This document shows positions 1-8,711 of a stretch of DNA of 64,000 nt, piece after piece. Position numbers and translations under genes: made by a program. The stretch is from NCBI GenBank assembly GCA_014381825.1, contig JACNKX010000102.1:1-64000 (forward strand). Reading direction: 5' to 3'. The stretch comes from Planctomycetota bacterium. GTDB taxonomy: Bacteria > Planctomycetota > Planctomycetia > Pirellulales > Pirellulaceae. The notes under the pieces were generated by a model, which worked only from the letters and a program-made list of their open reading frames with translations, was not told where the DNA came from and searched no databases. How positions within the stretch are numbered: the stretch's first letter is position 1; each line of letters starts with the position of its first letter.

Positions 1-1
1 G

Positions 2-253
2 AATTCGGGCGATTCTACCCCTTATTGCCCTGTCCAGTTATTGGGGTCCACTTCAATTAGCACGGAATTCGCCCACGCACAGCGATCTTCGGAGAGGCCG
101 CTATTTCCCGTTAAGCCGCTTGTGGGAAATATCAAGGCTGACTTCGGCCCCGTGTTGTTCGGCGCATCGCACATCGTGGAGATCAGCATCGAGCGCAAGA
201 ACAACAAGACGCCCAAGCCAGCAACGCCAATCGCGCCAAACATCGATCAGTAA
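2..253 (+). CDS. 3' end of an unidentified protein (5' truncated by window edge)
   Basis: This frame is open from the first bases of the window to a TAA at 251-253, giving about 83 C-terminal residues. The last part alternates hydrophobic and charged residues (FGPVLFGASHIVEISIERK) and ends in a Lys/Pro-rich tail (KNNKTPKPATPIAPNIDQ), which looks like the end of a real protein rather than noise. I do not recognise the family. Its stop overlaps by 7 bases the end of the truncated integrase frame on the other strand, as expected if unrelated DNA was joined there. A shorter frame on the minus strand (22-243) is a less convincing alternative. Confidence 0.35.
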   Translation, partial: NSGDSTPYCPVQLLGSTSISTEFAHAQRSSERPLFPVKPLVGNIKADFGPVLFGASHIVEISIERKNNKTPKPATPIAPNIDQ

Positions 254-492
254 AGTGCCAGAAGGATGACGGCAGGGGATCGATGCTTCTTTGTCCACTC
301 AAGGAATACATCGATCAATTCAGCAAGAGACTTTGTGGCAACCGACCTCCTTGGCTTCGGTTGGCCCATCAATTCATAGAAACGGGCGAATGCTTGCTTT
401 TTGTTTGGTCCAAGATTGTGGCGTTTGCCACTTACGGTGACGAACCAACATCTTCGATCAGCTCGATACCAAGGTTTAGCTCTGCGTGCCAT
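247..492 (-). pseudogene. Truncated tyrosine recombinase (phage-type integrase), N-terminal fragment
   Basis: The reading frame resembles the amino end of planctomycete tyrosine recombinases: a short basic start (MARRAKPWYRADRRCW), a strand-rich segment with GKRHNLGPNKKQAF, then the start of the SAM-like core-binding domain (SLAELIDVFLEWTKKHRSPA). Family members continue for about 300 more residues to the Arg-His-Arg-Tyr catalytic domain. Here the frame runs into unrelated residues and stops at once, so no catalytic residue is present. The ATG at 492 is preferred; the frame is open to 564. It lies directly 3' of tRNA-Arg in the same orientation, a classic layout for an element integrated at a tRNA. 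I read it as the remnant of an integrative element. Confidence 0.6.
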
Positions 493-553
493 TGTAGAAA
501 CCCTCCAAGCGAAGTGAAAAAAACACTCGGCAAGCCTGAAGGGTTTGCTTTTA

Positions 554-590
554 GCCTCGATCAAGTGGTGGCTTGATCGGGGCCTTTCTT
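554..590 (+). terminator. Terminator-like hairpin
   Basis: An 8-bp perfect stem (cgatcaag at 558-565, cttgatcg at 572-579), extended by an outer GCC/GGC pairing, with a 6-base loop and a T-rich stretch (ggcctttctt) on the plus strand. It lies between the integrase remnant and tRNA-Arg. No plus-strand gene clearly ends here, so it may instead be a remnant of the lost element. Confidence 0.4.
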
Positions 591-678
591 ATTGTACGCA
601 GCTTGATTCTGTACCGTGGTACAGAATTGGGAGACATTGGTAGAAGGGAGCTTTTTCATAAGTCCTTACCTCGCAAAG

Positions 679-752
<74 letters not shown>

Positions 753-842
753 GTGAGGAGACCTATTCTATTTTCTTGTCGCATCGACGCAAGTAGAGGC
801 GACCTCGCGAAATCGGCGGAGTTGATACTCCTTCTCGACGAC

Positions 843-1676
843 TTAAGGCTCGATCAGTGTCAACGCGTGACGAGCGGCCGCGGCAACCCGCGAGTCTGGG
901 TCATTTGCCAATTCGTTTAAGGGTTCGATTGCGGATACGGCGTTGAGCCCTAGTTTGCCGAGCACCGTCGCGGACCAAAGCCTTACTTCGGATTGCTCGT
1001 CTTGGAGCAATGCAGTCAGTGGCGTCACGGCTTCCTCGCCGAGCTGAACCATCGTCTCGCCAGCCGCAACTTCAATCGCGATTCGCTCGCCGATCAAGGC
1101 GGTGATTTCGCGTTCGGCACGATCACGTAGACTCGCAATCTCCAGGTCAGCTTGCATCAACTCGATTTGCAAAACGTCGAGACGCTCGGTTTGCTCGTCA
1201 CCGAGAATCTGAGACTCGCGCAATTGCTTCTTGAGAGCCGCGAGATCGCCGTCGAGTTTTGCTTTGACGTCGCGGGTTTGCTCTTCACGATCGGCAGTCG
1301 GCTCCTGCACTAGCAACTCCATTGCGAAGGCGACGGAATCGTCAAGCTTCTCTTCCAAGGTGCGGCACTCGGCGTTCCGCTGTCTCAGTAACTTGCTCTT
1401 CTCCTGGAGCTGCGATGTTGTACGTTCCAGATTTGACCGTAATGTCGCGAGTCGCTCGTTGGCTGCCGCGACGGCCGTGTAGTCGTAATGAATAGCTCCA
1501 GCGTCCTGCGTGCGACTCACCGCGCTACCTTCTCTCGTCGGTTCGGCCATTTCGACAGACTGAGAGATTCTACCTTGTTGGTAGTACACGAATGCAAGAC
1601 GCGCGGAGACTCCGAGAATCAACAACACGATCGCATAGGTTGCGACCACGAACAGACCACCTTGACGTCCGAACAT
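843..1676 (-). CDS. Membrane-anchored coiled-coil protein with C-terminal HEAT repeats
   Basis: A 277-residue protein with one N-terminal membrane segment (about residues 8-30, LFVVATYAIVLLILGVSA), a long charged coiled coil (about 60-190, rich in E/L/R/K/Q) and a short HEAT-repeat region near the end, with motifs such as EEAVTPLTALLQDEQSEVR and VSAIEPLNELANDPDSRVA. HEAT repeats bind other proteins; the layout suggests a membrane-tethered scaffold, but no function is known. The ATG at 1676 is chosen because GAGGAG lies 7 bases upstream; a GTG at 1694 would overlap that site. It lies downstream of a sulfatase on the same strand (47-base gap) with no clear functional link. Confidence 0.75.
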   Translation of the reverse strand: MFGRQGGLFVVATYAIVLLILGVSARLAFVYYQQGRISQSVEMAEPTREGSAVSRTQDAGAIHYDYTAVAAANERLATLRSNLERTTSQLQEKSKLLRQRNAECRTLEEKLDDSVAFAMELLVQEPTADREEQTRDVKAKLDGDLAALKKQLRESQILGDEQTERLDVLQIELMQADLEIASLRDRAEREITALIGERIAIEVAAGETMVQLGEEAVTPLTALLQDEQSEVRLWSATVLGKLGLNAVSAIEPLNELANDPDSRVAAAARHALTLIEP

Positions 1677-1723
1677 GACCGATCTCCTCGCCACCAGCTG
1701 CGCTCGCGAAATGCGAACGCTTG

Positions 1724-3511
1724 CTAGAGCTTCTTTACGTAGGCGTAGTAGCCGCCGATTTCCTTGCCGTCGGCTGACATGAACCGCGAACTCAATCGCG
1801 TCACGCCTGCAGACAGTTTCAGGTTGAAGACAGCTTCTTTGTCACCAGATGCAACTGCTGTTTCCGCACTCTGGCCGCCGATGTCAATCGTCGCCTTGAT
1901 TGCATGGAACGCTTTTCCCGGTCTTGCGCGATAGGCTTGCGCGCCAGGAACGTCCGCTCCCGGAGGCAATGCTGCATCGATCGCTTGGTCCGATTCTTGG
2001 GGCCAGCGACGTATTCGGATTTCGTAGCTGCCCGCTTCCACGATCTTCACATTCCAGAATCCAGTATTTGCACCACCCGACATCGCACTGCGAACAGAGG
2101 CGTGATTCCAGGGAGTGGTGCCCGTGGTAATCCAATCGTGGCAAGTTAGTGTTGCCGGATTGTCGGCTGGATGTCCGAGGTAGATTGAACAGTCTTGAGC
2201 GAACGTCGGTGTCAACTCGTCCCACCACGCATCGTAGAATGCCGTCAGACGGTGTACGACGGGCGCGTGATCGGTTGCGACGTTCTTCGTCTGCCCAGGG
2301 TCGGCCTTGATGTCATAAAGTTCTTTGCCATTGTTCAAACGCCAGCGAGTTGTCATCACGGCACTCTTACGCCATTTGATCGGGTCCTTCACTCGTTGCG
2401 AATCGGTGATGAGGATACGGTCTGGCCACGCCGCTGCTCTTCGGTTTAGTAAAGCAAATATGTTGCGGCCATCGAACTCGACGTTAGCCGGCGCGCCGAC
2501 ACCGCACATTTTGATCAGGGTTGGCAAAACATCGACATGCGCCGTCAACTCGGTCACATCGCGACCGCCGACGATTCCACCCTTCGGCCAGTGCATGAAA
2601 AACGGCACGCGATGTCCGCCATCGTACTCACTTCCCTTCTTGCCTCGCATTCCGGCGTTAAATACTTTGTCGCCGCTAGAACTGCCATTATCGGTCGTGA
2701 AGATGAAGATCGTATTCTCTGTCAGGCCTTCGTCGTCTAGGAATTCTCGAAGCTGCCCGACATTGTCATCAATGTTGGCGATCATCCCAAAGAAGTTCTG
2801 GACGTTGACCTTTAAGTCCTTGTAAGGGTTACTCGACTTTACCGGCGAGTGCATCGGACCGTGAGGCGCGTTGGTACTGATATAGGCGAAGAACGGTTTG
2901 TCGGCTTTCTTCTGGTTTCGAATGAAACGCTTTGCATAGTCAAACCACACGTCCGTACAAAATCCGTCGACCGCCTCGGGCTTGCCATTGTGAAAATAGC
3001 TGCCGTCGAAGTAGGCGTTATCCCAGTAATCTGGTGTCTGACCGACACCTCCACCGCCGTGTCGCATTACTTCCGTGTAACCGCGATCTTCGGGACGGTA
3101 AGGATAGTTGTCACCAAGATGCCATTTTCCGAACATCCCTGTCGCGTAGCCGCCTTCTTTGAAGACTTGTCCGATCGTGACTTCATTCTCACGGAGTAGC
3201 GACCGCCCCATGATCGTGTGCCAGACACCCGTACGGTTGGTCCAGTGCCCTGTCTGTAACGCGGCCCGCGTTGGCGAGCACGTTGGTGAAACGTGATAGT
3301 CGGTTAGCCGAACGGACTCACGGAACAGCTCGTCGATGTTTGGAGTTTTTAGTACTTCATTGCCGTGACAGCTGAGATCGCCGTAGCCTTGATCGTCCGT
3401 GATCACCAAGACGACGTTCGGTTTTTGAGCTGCCATGAGCATTGCAAAGGGTGAAACGAGCAACGCTGCCAAGAGTGTGGCGGACAAGAAAAGAGAAATA
3501 GGTCGATACAT
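1724..3511 (-). CDS. Exported arylsulfatase (CSPTR active site)
   Basis: A 595-residue type I sulfatase. An N-terminal signal peptide (MYRPISLFLSATLLAALLV) precedes the metal-binding Asp pair (TDDQGYGD, residues 39-40) and the canonical C-x-P-x-R motif (CSPTRAALQTG, Cys78), whose cysteine becomes formylglycine. The second metal site is visible as TTDNGSSSGDK, and a C-terminal extension follows the catalytic core. Such enzymes hydrolyse sulfate esters of polysaccharides outside the cytoplasm. Activation needs a formylglycine-generating enzyme, which is not in this window. The start at 3511 gives the signal peptide and has AGGAAG upstream; the open frame runs 99 codons further but without a sensible sequence. 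Divergent from the Zn-ribbon gene at 3699. Substrate not predictable from sequence alone. Confidence 0.93.
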   Translation of the reverse strand: MYRPISLFLSATLLAALLVSPFAMLMAAQKPNVVLVITDDQGYGDLSCHGNEVLKTPNIDELFRESVRLTDYHVSPTCSPTRAALQTGHWTNRTGVWHTIMGRSLLRENEVTIGQVFKEGGYATGMFGKWHLGDNYPYRPEDRGYTEVMRHGGGGVGQTPDYWDNAYFDGSYFHNGKPEAVDGFCTDVWFDYAKRFIRNQKKADKPFFAYISTNAPHGPMHSPVKSSNPYKDLKVNVQNFFGMIANIDDNVGQLREFLDDEGLTENTIFIFTTDNGSSSGDKVFNAGMRGKKGSEYDGGHRVPFFMHWPKGGIVGGRDVTELTAHVDVLPTLIKMCGVGAPANVEFDGRNIFALLNRRAAAWPDRILITDSQRVKDPIKWRKSAVMTTRWRLNNGKELYDIKADPGQTKNVATDHAPVVHRLTAFYDAWWDELTPTFAQDCSIYLGHPADNPATLTCHDWITTGTTPWNHASVRSAMSGGANTGFWNVKIVEAGSYEIRIRRWPQESDQAIDAALPPGADVPGAQAYRARPGKAFHAIKATIDIGGQSAETAVASGDKEAVFNLKLSAGVTRLSSRFMSADGKEIGGYYAYVKKL

Positions 3512-3698
3512 CAATTCGCTTCCTGTTGTTACGTCAGAGTGGATATTCAAAGTGCGTAAAAAGTATTGTAGCCTTGATCTACGAGCTTCAGCCACTCCTT
3601 GCCGCGTCCGCCAGCCGGTGGCGAACGCTAGCCATCGCCCGGACCGCGTTGTTACACTAAAGGACTTGGTATGCGGCTTTATCACTGCGGAGACCTCC

Positions 3699-5264
3699 AT
3701 GACCATCGCCAACTGCCCACGCTGCTCCGACCAGGTTACCGTCCCCGCGAGCGCGAGCCCCGAAGCCACGGTACGCTGCCCTTTGTGCCAAGAAGAGTTT
3801 TTGCTCACCGAAGCGCTGGCTCAACTTCCTCCGACTTTGATCGTTGTTTCTGACGCTCACGTCCTCGAGACACCGACATCACTGACTTCGGACGAGAATG
3901 ATAGACCGTGGGAAGCGTTGAACGTGGACGACGATGCTGTCGACGAAATCGTCATGGCACCGTCCGACGAGAAGGCTCCAGCCGCAGCATTTGATTTCGC
4001 GAGTGGCTCCACGACAACGAGTATTCAGTCGACGGCGGCGATTCGCTCGAGTGGTCGCTCGCGCAAACCAAAGGGAAGCCCGATCAAGTCCGTCTTGTCG
4101 ATTGTTATTGGCGGCATGATGGCATTTCCGATCGCTCAACTAATCTTGTGGTATCTGCCAGGCAACCTAAAGCGAGATTTTGGGGCTGGGCCGATCGTGG
4201 CGAGATATGTTCCGGCAATCGTGCCGGCCAAGTTTCGTGGCGGCGGTGCTGACTCAGATGACGAGTCGAATCGCAACTTCAACGACACCTCGCAGGCCAG
4301 CTCGGGTTTCGACTTCGGTAATGACGATAAATTCGCCGCCGGTGGCGCGAGCGGTGGTGAAAGTACGAGTGATAACAACCAGGAAGAGAAAGTTCGCGAG
4401 AAGAAGCAGGATAGTTCCGGCAGGTTTACTGCGAGCGAGGAACCTGTTGCCGAAGAGCCGATGATCGTGGAAGACGAGGCGTCAGCTAGTGCGGACGTGT
4501 TCGGCAACTCGGTCGAAGTCCCAGGGCTCGAGCTTGGAGCGTTTCCGACGCTGGACGAACCGATTCCTTCGCCTGAACTTCCGCCAGCCATCGGGCTAGT
4601 GACGGAAGAACCTGTTTCAGAACTGCCTCCGCTCCGCGAACCTCCACCCGCGATCGACGCGCCGCTCTCGGAGGTATCGAAGCTCACGACTGGCAACATC
4701 CGAAATGCTCCGCGAGTCAGCGCCGCAGATGTCGTGGAGAACTTTCAAGCGGCGTTAAGCGGCAACTTGGCATGGGACACAGACGAAGCGAGTGCGCCGA
4801 GTGGAATCCTCAAGCGGAATTTCTATCTTTCGTTCTCGAAGCTAGGCGAGTCGTTGACGTTTGCGGATCGATCGGATGAAAAGGTGGCGACTCAGATTGA
4901 CGAGACCTCGAAGTTGCTCCACGAGATCGGCAAGCAGGCGGACAAACTGGCCGTGATCAGCGGCGTCGCGAATGGTTGGATCGCCGCAGGGCTCGAGAAA
5001 CGAACGACTAACGGAATCTGTGTCTACGGAATCGTGACGACGGTTGAGCCGATCGGCGAATTGTTCGAGACGACCATCCAATGCGGAGGCAAGCCGGTCG
5101 CGGTTGTGAGCACTTCCGATCCATCCGGATACTTTGCAGCCGATCGCAGCGTGCTATTATTGGGGACGATCTTGGACGAGCCAACGAACAACCTTGGTGG
5201 CTACGAGGGAAGTCAGTCGGTCGTTGTTCTCGACGGCTATCATGTGAGCGTCTCGACCGAGTAA
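3699..5264 (+). CDS. Zn-ribbon/single-TM protein with acidic linker, function unknown
   Basis: A 521-residue protein that begins with a treble-clef-like zinc ribbon (CPRCSDQ... CPLCQEEF, two CxxC pairs within about 30 residues). A membrane segment follows near residues 130-150 (VLSIVIGGMMAFPIAQLIL), then about 200 residues of acidic, Ser/Pro-rich low-complexity sequence, and a folded C-terminal domain of about 170 residues. This resembles a family I associate with planctomycetes that starts with a small Zn ribbon labelled hypothetical. The start at 3699 puts the ribbon at the N-terminus with GGAG upstream; an open frame extends to 3435 but overlaps the divergent sulfatase. It is 21 bases from the next gene, so they are probably co-transcribed. 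Confidence 0.75.
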   Translation: MTIANCPRCSDQVTVPASASPEATVRCPLCQEEFLLTEALAQLPPTLIVVSDAHVLETPTSLTSDENDRPWEALNVDDDAVDEIVMAPSDEKAPAAAFDFASGSTTTSIQSTAAIRSSGRSRKPKGSPIKSVLSIVIGGMMAFPIAQLILWYLPGNLKRDFGAGPIVARYVPAIVPAKFRGGGADSDDESNRNFNDTSQASSGFDFGNDDKFAAGGASGGESTSDNNQEEKVREKKQDSSGRFTASEEPVAEEPMIVEDEASASADVFGNSVEVPGLELGAFPTLDEPIPSPELPPAIGLVTEEPVSELPPLREPPPAIDAPLSEVSKLTTGNIRNAPRVSAADVVENFQAALSGNLAWDTDEASAPSGILKRNFYLSFSKLGESLTFADRSDEKVATQIDETSKLLHEIGKQADKLAVISGVANGWIAAGLEKRTTNGICVYGIVTTVEPIGELFETTIQCGGKPVAVVSTSDPSGYFAADRSVLLLGTILDEPTNNLGGYEGSQSVVVLDGYHVSVSTE

Positions 5265-5285
5265 TTCAGTACAGGAGTCGCGGCA

Positions 5286-6371
5286 ATGGATTCGCCCGAT
5301 CGTCAGCCCGGAGATCACGCTCCGGATTCTACTGAAGCGTCGCCGAGCGATCGTGGTGCCGACACTCCAGAGTCTTCTCAGGTCTACCAATACTTGATGT
5401 ACGGCCTTTCTTTGCCCGAACGAACGTTGCGCGCGACCTCGGCCGTCGTAGGCGGCACGTTGACCGAATCGGCAGCGTTGCTGGTGCCACAGGCGTTTCG
5501 AAGTTCCAAATCGTACGAGGTCTTCGTACAGCAGATGCTCGATCTGATGGTGCAAGATGTCGGTGGCATCGAAGATGTGAACAAAGAGAAGGCCGAAGAC
5601 GACGGAGTCGAGGGCTTTGTCGCGAGAAAGGCAGTTGGCAGTTTTATCGATCTAGCGGGGATGGCGACGCTTCACCTATCGCCGTTGACGGTGTTGGCAA
5701 TCGTCAGCGATGTCGCCTACGGATCGCAAACCTACCTGAAAGAGCTTAGTGCCGAGTTGAAACAGGCGGGAGTGATCGATGAGGAAACGACGATTGATCA
5801 TGCCGCCGACTTACTCGAAGCGATTCGCAACACTTCGACGTCGACGGTAAGCGCGCTCGACCTGCCTCCGCTTTCGGTCGAAGGATTGAGAGAGACGATC
5901 GAACAGACGCAACGCGCCGTTCAAGGCATTGACCCGACGAGCGTTATTCCCGAAGCCGAGATGAAGCAACTGTGGAGCCAGATGCACGAGGTTGCGACGC
6001 GCGAAGACGTTGGACTGATGGAGGTCTCTAGCACGATGACGCTATTCGCGATCGGCAAAGTTGGCAGCGTGGGGCAAGGGGCGCTGTCGTCGGTCAAGGT
6101 TGCCGGCAACATGTTTGATCGTCACATCTTCGATCACTATCGCCAAGGGCTGACTGAGATTCAGGAGCAAGGTTTCTACGCGACGCTGGCGACCACAAGC
6201 CAACCGTACATCAGTGCCGTCTGGACGAACTTCTCGTCCGAGCGAGAGACGATCACCGAGGACCTCTTCTCAGGACGATTGATTGGACGCGCGTGGACGG
6301 GCGTGCGAAGCTGGCTGGGCGGCGACGCTTCGCCCAGCGATGATGCAAGTGACACAAGACGTGATCTCTAG
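5286..6371 (+). CDS. Conserved hypothetical protein, cotranscribed with the Zn-ribbon gene
   Basis: A 361-residue protein with a disordered, Pro/Ser/Asp-rich first 35 residues and then a mostly helical body (YLMYGLSLPERTLRATSAVV, FVARKAVGSFIDLAGMATLHL). There is no signal peptide and no clear membrane helix. CAGGAG lies 10 bases before the ATG. I do not recognise a domain. The gene follows the Zn-ribbon/TM gene by 21 bases, which suggests a joint role. A cytoplasmic protein that associates with the membrane is possible because the segment around residues 110-145 is amphipathic, but this is a guess. Confidence 0.7.
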   Translation: MDSPDRQPGDHAPDSTEASPSDRGADTPESSQVYQYLMYGLSLPERTLRATSAVVGGTLTESAALLVPQAFRSSKSYEVFVQQMLDLMVQDVGGIEDVNKEKAEDDGVEGFVARKAVGSFIDLAGMATLHLSPLTVLAIVSDVAYGSQTYLKELSAELKQAGVIDEETTIDHAADLLEAIRNTSTSTVSALDLPPLSVEGLRETIEQTQRAVQGIDPTSVIPEAEMKQLWSQMHEVATREDVGLMEVSSTMTLFAIGKVGSVGQGALSSVKVAGNMFDRHIFDHYRQGLTEIQEQGFYATLATTSQPYISAVWTNFSSERETITEDLFSGRLIGRAWTGVRSWLGGDASPSDDASDTRRDL

Positions 6372-6483
6372 CCTTTGCAAGCCAAAATGTGTCCGAAGTT
6401 ACCAAGACATCGGGGCCTCACTCACGACGACCGAAGTCTTGGCGACTTCGGCTACAAAGATTTACTACCGAGGAGCAAGCATC

Positions 6484-7701
6484 ATGCTGCGTTTTTCATT
6501 ATCCAATTCCACGTTGCCGTCGATTGTACTCGGCGTTGTCTTTGTCACGTCGCTGATGGCTCAAGACAGCGCCGTTGTCTTGCCTGGCGCTCGTCCAACC
6601 ATCGACGCCGCCATGTTCCCGTCGCTGCAAGCTGCCTTCGATGCCGTTCCTGAGAGCGGCGGGTTGGTAAAGCTGCCTGCGGGCACGTTCGAGATTACGG
6701 AGCCATTGCGAATTCACACTGAAGATACGTGCATCGAGGGATCGGGGACTGCGACTCATATCAAGAATCTCGATGAGAAAGGTCAGCCGGCCCTTCTCGT
6801 CTCGCACCTTGATTGTAAAGACGCAAGGACCGATCGCAAGCATCAGCTCTGGCGGCTTCGTCTGGCGAATCTGCGGATCACCGGCAATGAGAAGAGCGGT
6901 TCCGGAATCGAAGCCCGACAAATTAACGAGATCTTTATTGATGGCGTGACCGTCAGCGAGAATGGTGGCGACGGAATCTTTCTGAACTATTGCTATGAAG
7001 ATCCTCGCATCGTCGACTGCTTGATGACTTACAACAAGCAAAGCGGCGTGAATCTTCAAGGCTGTCACGATATTGTCGTTTCGTCGTGTCAGTTCGAAGA
7101 GAATCAGGACGCGTTGCATTGCTTCGACGGTTTCAATCTTTGTATGACCGGTTGCTGCGTTGACGATCATCTTGGTGCCGGAGTTGTCATCGAGAACACT
7201 TATGGCAGCGTCCTGTCGGGCAATATGATCGAAGAGTGCAACGGCACGGCGGTCATCCTCGACCGAGACTGCTACGGAATCACGCTCAGCGCCAACGTCA
7301 TTGCTCACAACGGTGGCGGCATCGATCTGCGAGACGCTCACGGCTGTGCCGTGTCGGCCAACACATTCACGATCCTAAAAACAAACGCATTAAGAATCGG
7401 TCCGGATAGTGGACGAATCACCGTTGGGGGTAATAACTTCTCGAACAGCTATACCGGCGAAGGCAAAGTCCGTCGTGGCACTGAAGATCTCGCTGCTGCG
7501 GGTCTCGTCCTCGAATCTACCGAAGATGTGGCGATAAGCGGGAATGTCTTCTCCGGCCTGACCGATAAAGCACTCACCCTGGTGGGAGAGTCGCACGGTA
7601 TCGTCTTCGCAAATAATGTTCTTCGCGACGTCGACAGCGATCATCGTGTCCTAGAATCGGGAACGGTCGCGAACAACGAAGAAGGCAATTCTGGCGATTA
7701 G
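6484..7701 (+). CDS. Secreted right-handed parallel beta-helix protein
   Basis: A 405-residue protein with a signal peptide (residues 1-24, SIVLGVVFVTSLMAQ) followed by the typical opening of pectate-lyase-fold proteins (SLQAAFDAVPESGGLVKLPAGTFEI). It continues as repeated beta-helix coils with Asn/Gly/Cys-rich turns (ITGNEKSGSGIEARQ, VSENGGDGIFLNYC, ISGNVFSGLTDKAL). The fold is used by polysaccharide lyases, hydrolases and mannuronan epimerases; I see no motif that assigns a reaction. The start at 6484 has GAGGAG 9 bases upstream and gives the signal peptide. An in-frame open stretch upstream to 6283 lies inside the previous gene and is rejected. Convergent with deoC. Confidence 0.85.
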   Translation: MLRFSLSNSTLPSIVLGVVFVTSLMAQDSAVVLPGARPTIDAAMFPSLQAAFDAVPESGGLVKLPAGTFEITEPLRIHTEDTCIEGSGTATHIKNLDEKGQPALLVSHLDCKDARTDRKHQLWRLRLANLRITGNEKSGSGIEARQINEIFIDGVTVSENGGDGIFLNYCYEDPRIVDCLMTYNKQSGVNLQGCHDIVVSSCQFEENQDALHCFDGFNLCMTGCCVDDHLGAGVVIENTYGSVLSGNMIEECNGTAVILDRDCYGITLSANVIAHNGGGIDLRDAHGCAVSANTFTILKTNALRIGPDSGRITVGGNNFSNSYTGEGKVRRGTEDLAAAGLVLESTEDVAISGNVFSGLTDKALTLVGESHGIVFANNVLRDVDSDHRVLESGTVANNEEGNSGD

Positions 7702-7736
7702 ATTGTTGCCATGGTAATGCTGGCGTTGTGCAAGGT

Positions 7737-8459
7737 TCAGTAGGAGTCGTCACCCGAGTCGACCACATCAATCGCGGGCAGCTCAAGACGTTTTCGACAC
7801 TCGTCGAGAATGTCCTTGGTCCGACTTGCCCCACAACGACTGACGCCCAGTTTGCGAACGGCTAGTAACGTATCGAAGTCGCGTATCCCGCCCGCAGCCT
7901 TTACTTGAACGTGGTCCGCTGCGTGTTGTCGCATGAGCCGAAGATCTTCATTCGTCGCACCGCTGCTGCCGTAGCCGGTCGAGGTCTTCACCCAGTCGGC
8001 TTTGAGTTCGCTGCAAATTTCACAGAGCTTGATCTTCTGATCGTCGTCGAGATAGCAGTTCTCGAAAATGACTTTCACTTTCTGGCCAGCCGCGTGGGCG
8101 ACATCAATCACGGCCTTGATATCTTCTCGGACATAGTCCCAGTCCCCACTGAGCACCTTGGAGATATTGACAACCATGTCCAATTCCTGGCAGCCATCGG
8201 CAACTGCCTGTGCCGCTTCCGCACGCTTGATTGCTGTCGTGTGCCCACCGTGGGGGAAGCCGATCGTCGTGGAAGCTTTCACCGTACTGCCCGCAAGTAA
8301 CTCGGCGCATCGTTTGAGGTAGTACGGCAAGATGCAAACGCTGGCGACGTCGTACGCCAAGGCGAGTTGAACTCCCGCTTCGAGATCATCAACGGACAGA
8401 TTCGGAGGCAGTAGTGAATGGTCAACCATCTTCGCCAGGTCTTCGTATGTGTAAGTCAT
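7737..8459 (-). CDS. deoC: Deoxyribose-phosphate aldolase
   Basis: A 240-residue TIM-barrel aldolase that splits 2-deoxyribose 5-phosphate into glyceraldehyde 3-phosphate and acetaldehyde, in cytoplasmic deoxynucleoside salvage. The Schiff-base lysine lies in VKTSTGYG (Lys158), the relay Asp in ELDMVVNI (Asp94) and the second lysine in QVKAAGGIR (Lys188). N-terminal IDHT-type motif is seen as MVDHSLLPP. Length matches the family. The ATG at 8459 is preferred over upstream starts because it begins the conserved first helix. The C-terminal tail ends in SGDDSY, shorter than the E. coli enzyme's Tyr-ending tail but also finishing with Tyr. No other deo genes adjoin it. Confidence 0.95.
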   Translation of the reverse strand: MTYTYEDLAKMVDHSLLPPNLSVDDLEAGVQLALAYDVASVCILPYYLKRCAELLAGSTVKASTTIGFPHGGHTTAIKRAEAAQAVADGCQELDMVVNISKVLSGDWDYVREDIKAVIDVAHAAGQKVKVIFENCYLDDDQKIKLCEICSELKADWVKTSTGYGSSGATNEDLRLMRQHAADHVQVKAAGGIRDFDTLLAVRKLGVSRCGASRTKDILDECRKRLELPAIDVVDSGDDSY

Positions 8460-8711
8460 CGAAAGCTCCAATTCGCAAGCAGCAATCTGCCTGGGCAGAA
8501 AAATCCAATGAATGTCCACTCAAAGGCAATCGCCGGGCCTCGACACATTATTGTATTGGAAGGGAAAGCACAATTCGGCTAAACGATTGAGTGGAACTTG
8601 GAACACGGGTGGCATCGACATGCGTCGCAGCGCATGATGGCGGATTGCTAGGCGACTCTCGTGATCGTCTTCCATGAACAGCCTCCTGCAGATTCAAGAG
8701 AACTCCGCCCG

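Noticed and set aside
22..243. A 73-residue frame on the minus strand next to the integrase remnant
   Set aside because: The opposite strand is open from the window start and has a more protein-like composition; the minus frame has no ribosome site or family pattern.
3435..3698. Longer N-terminal part of the Zn-ribbon protein
   Set aside because: It overlaps the start and signal peptide of the divergent sulfatase, and the conserved ribbon begins only at 3699.
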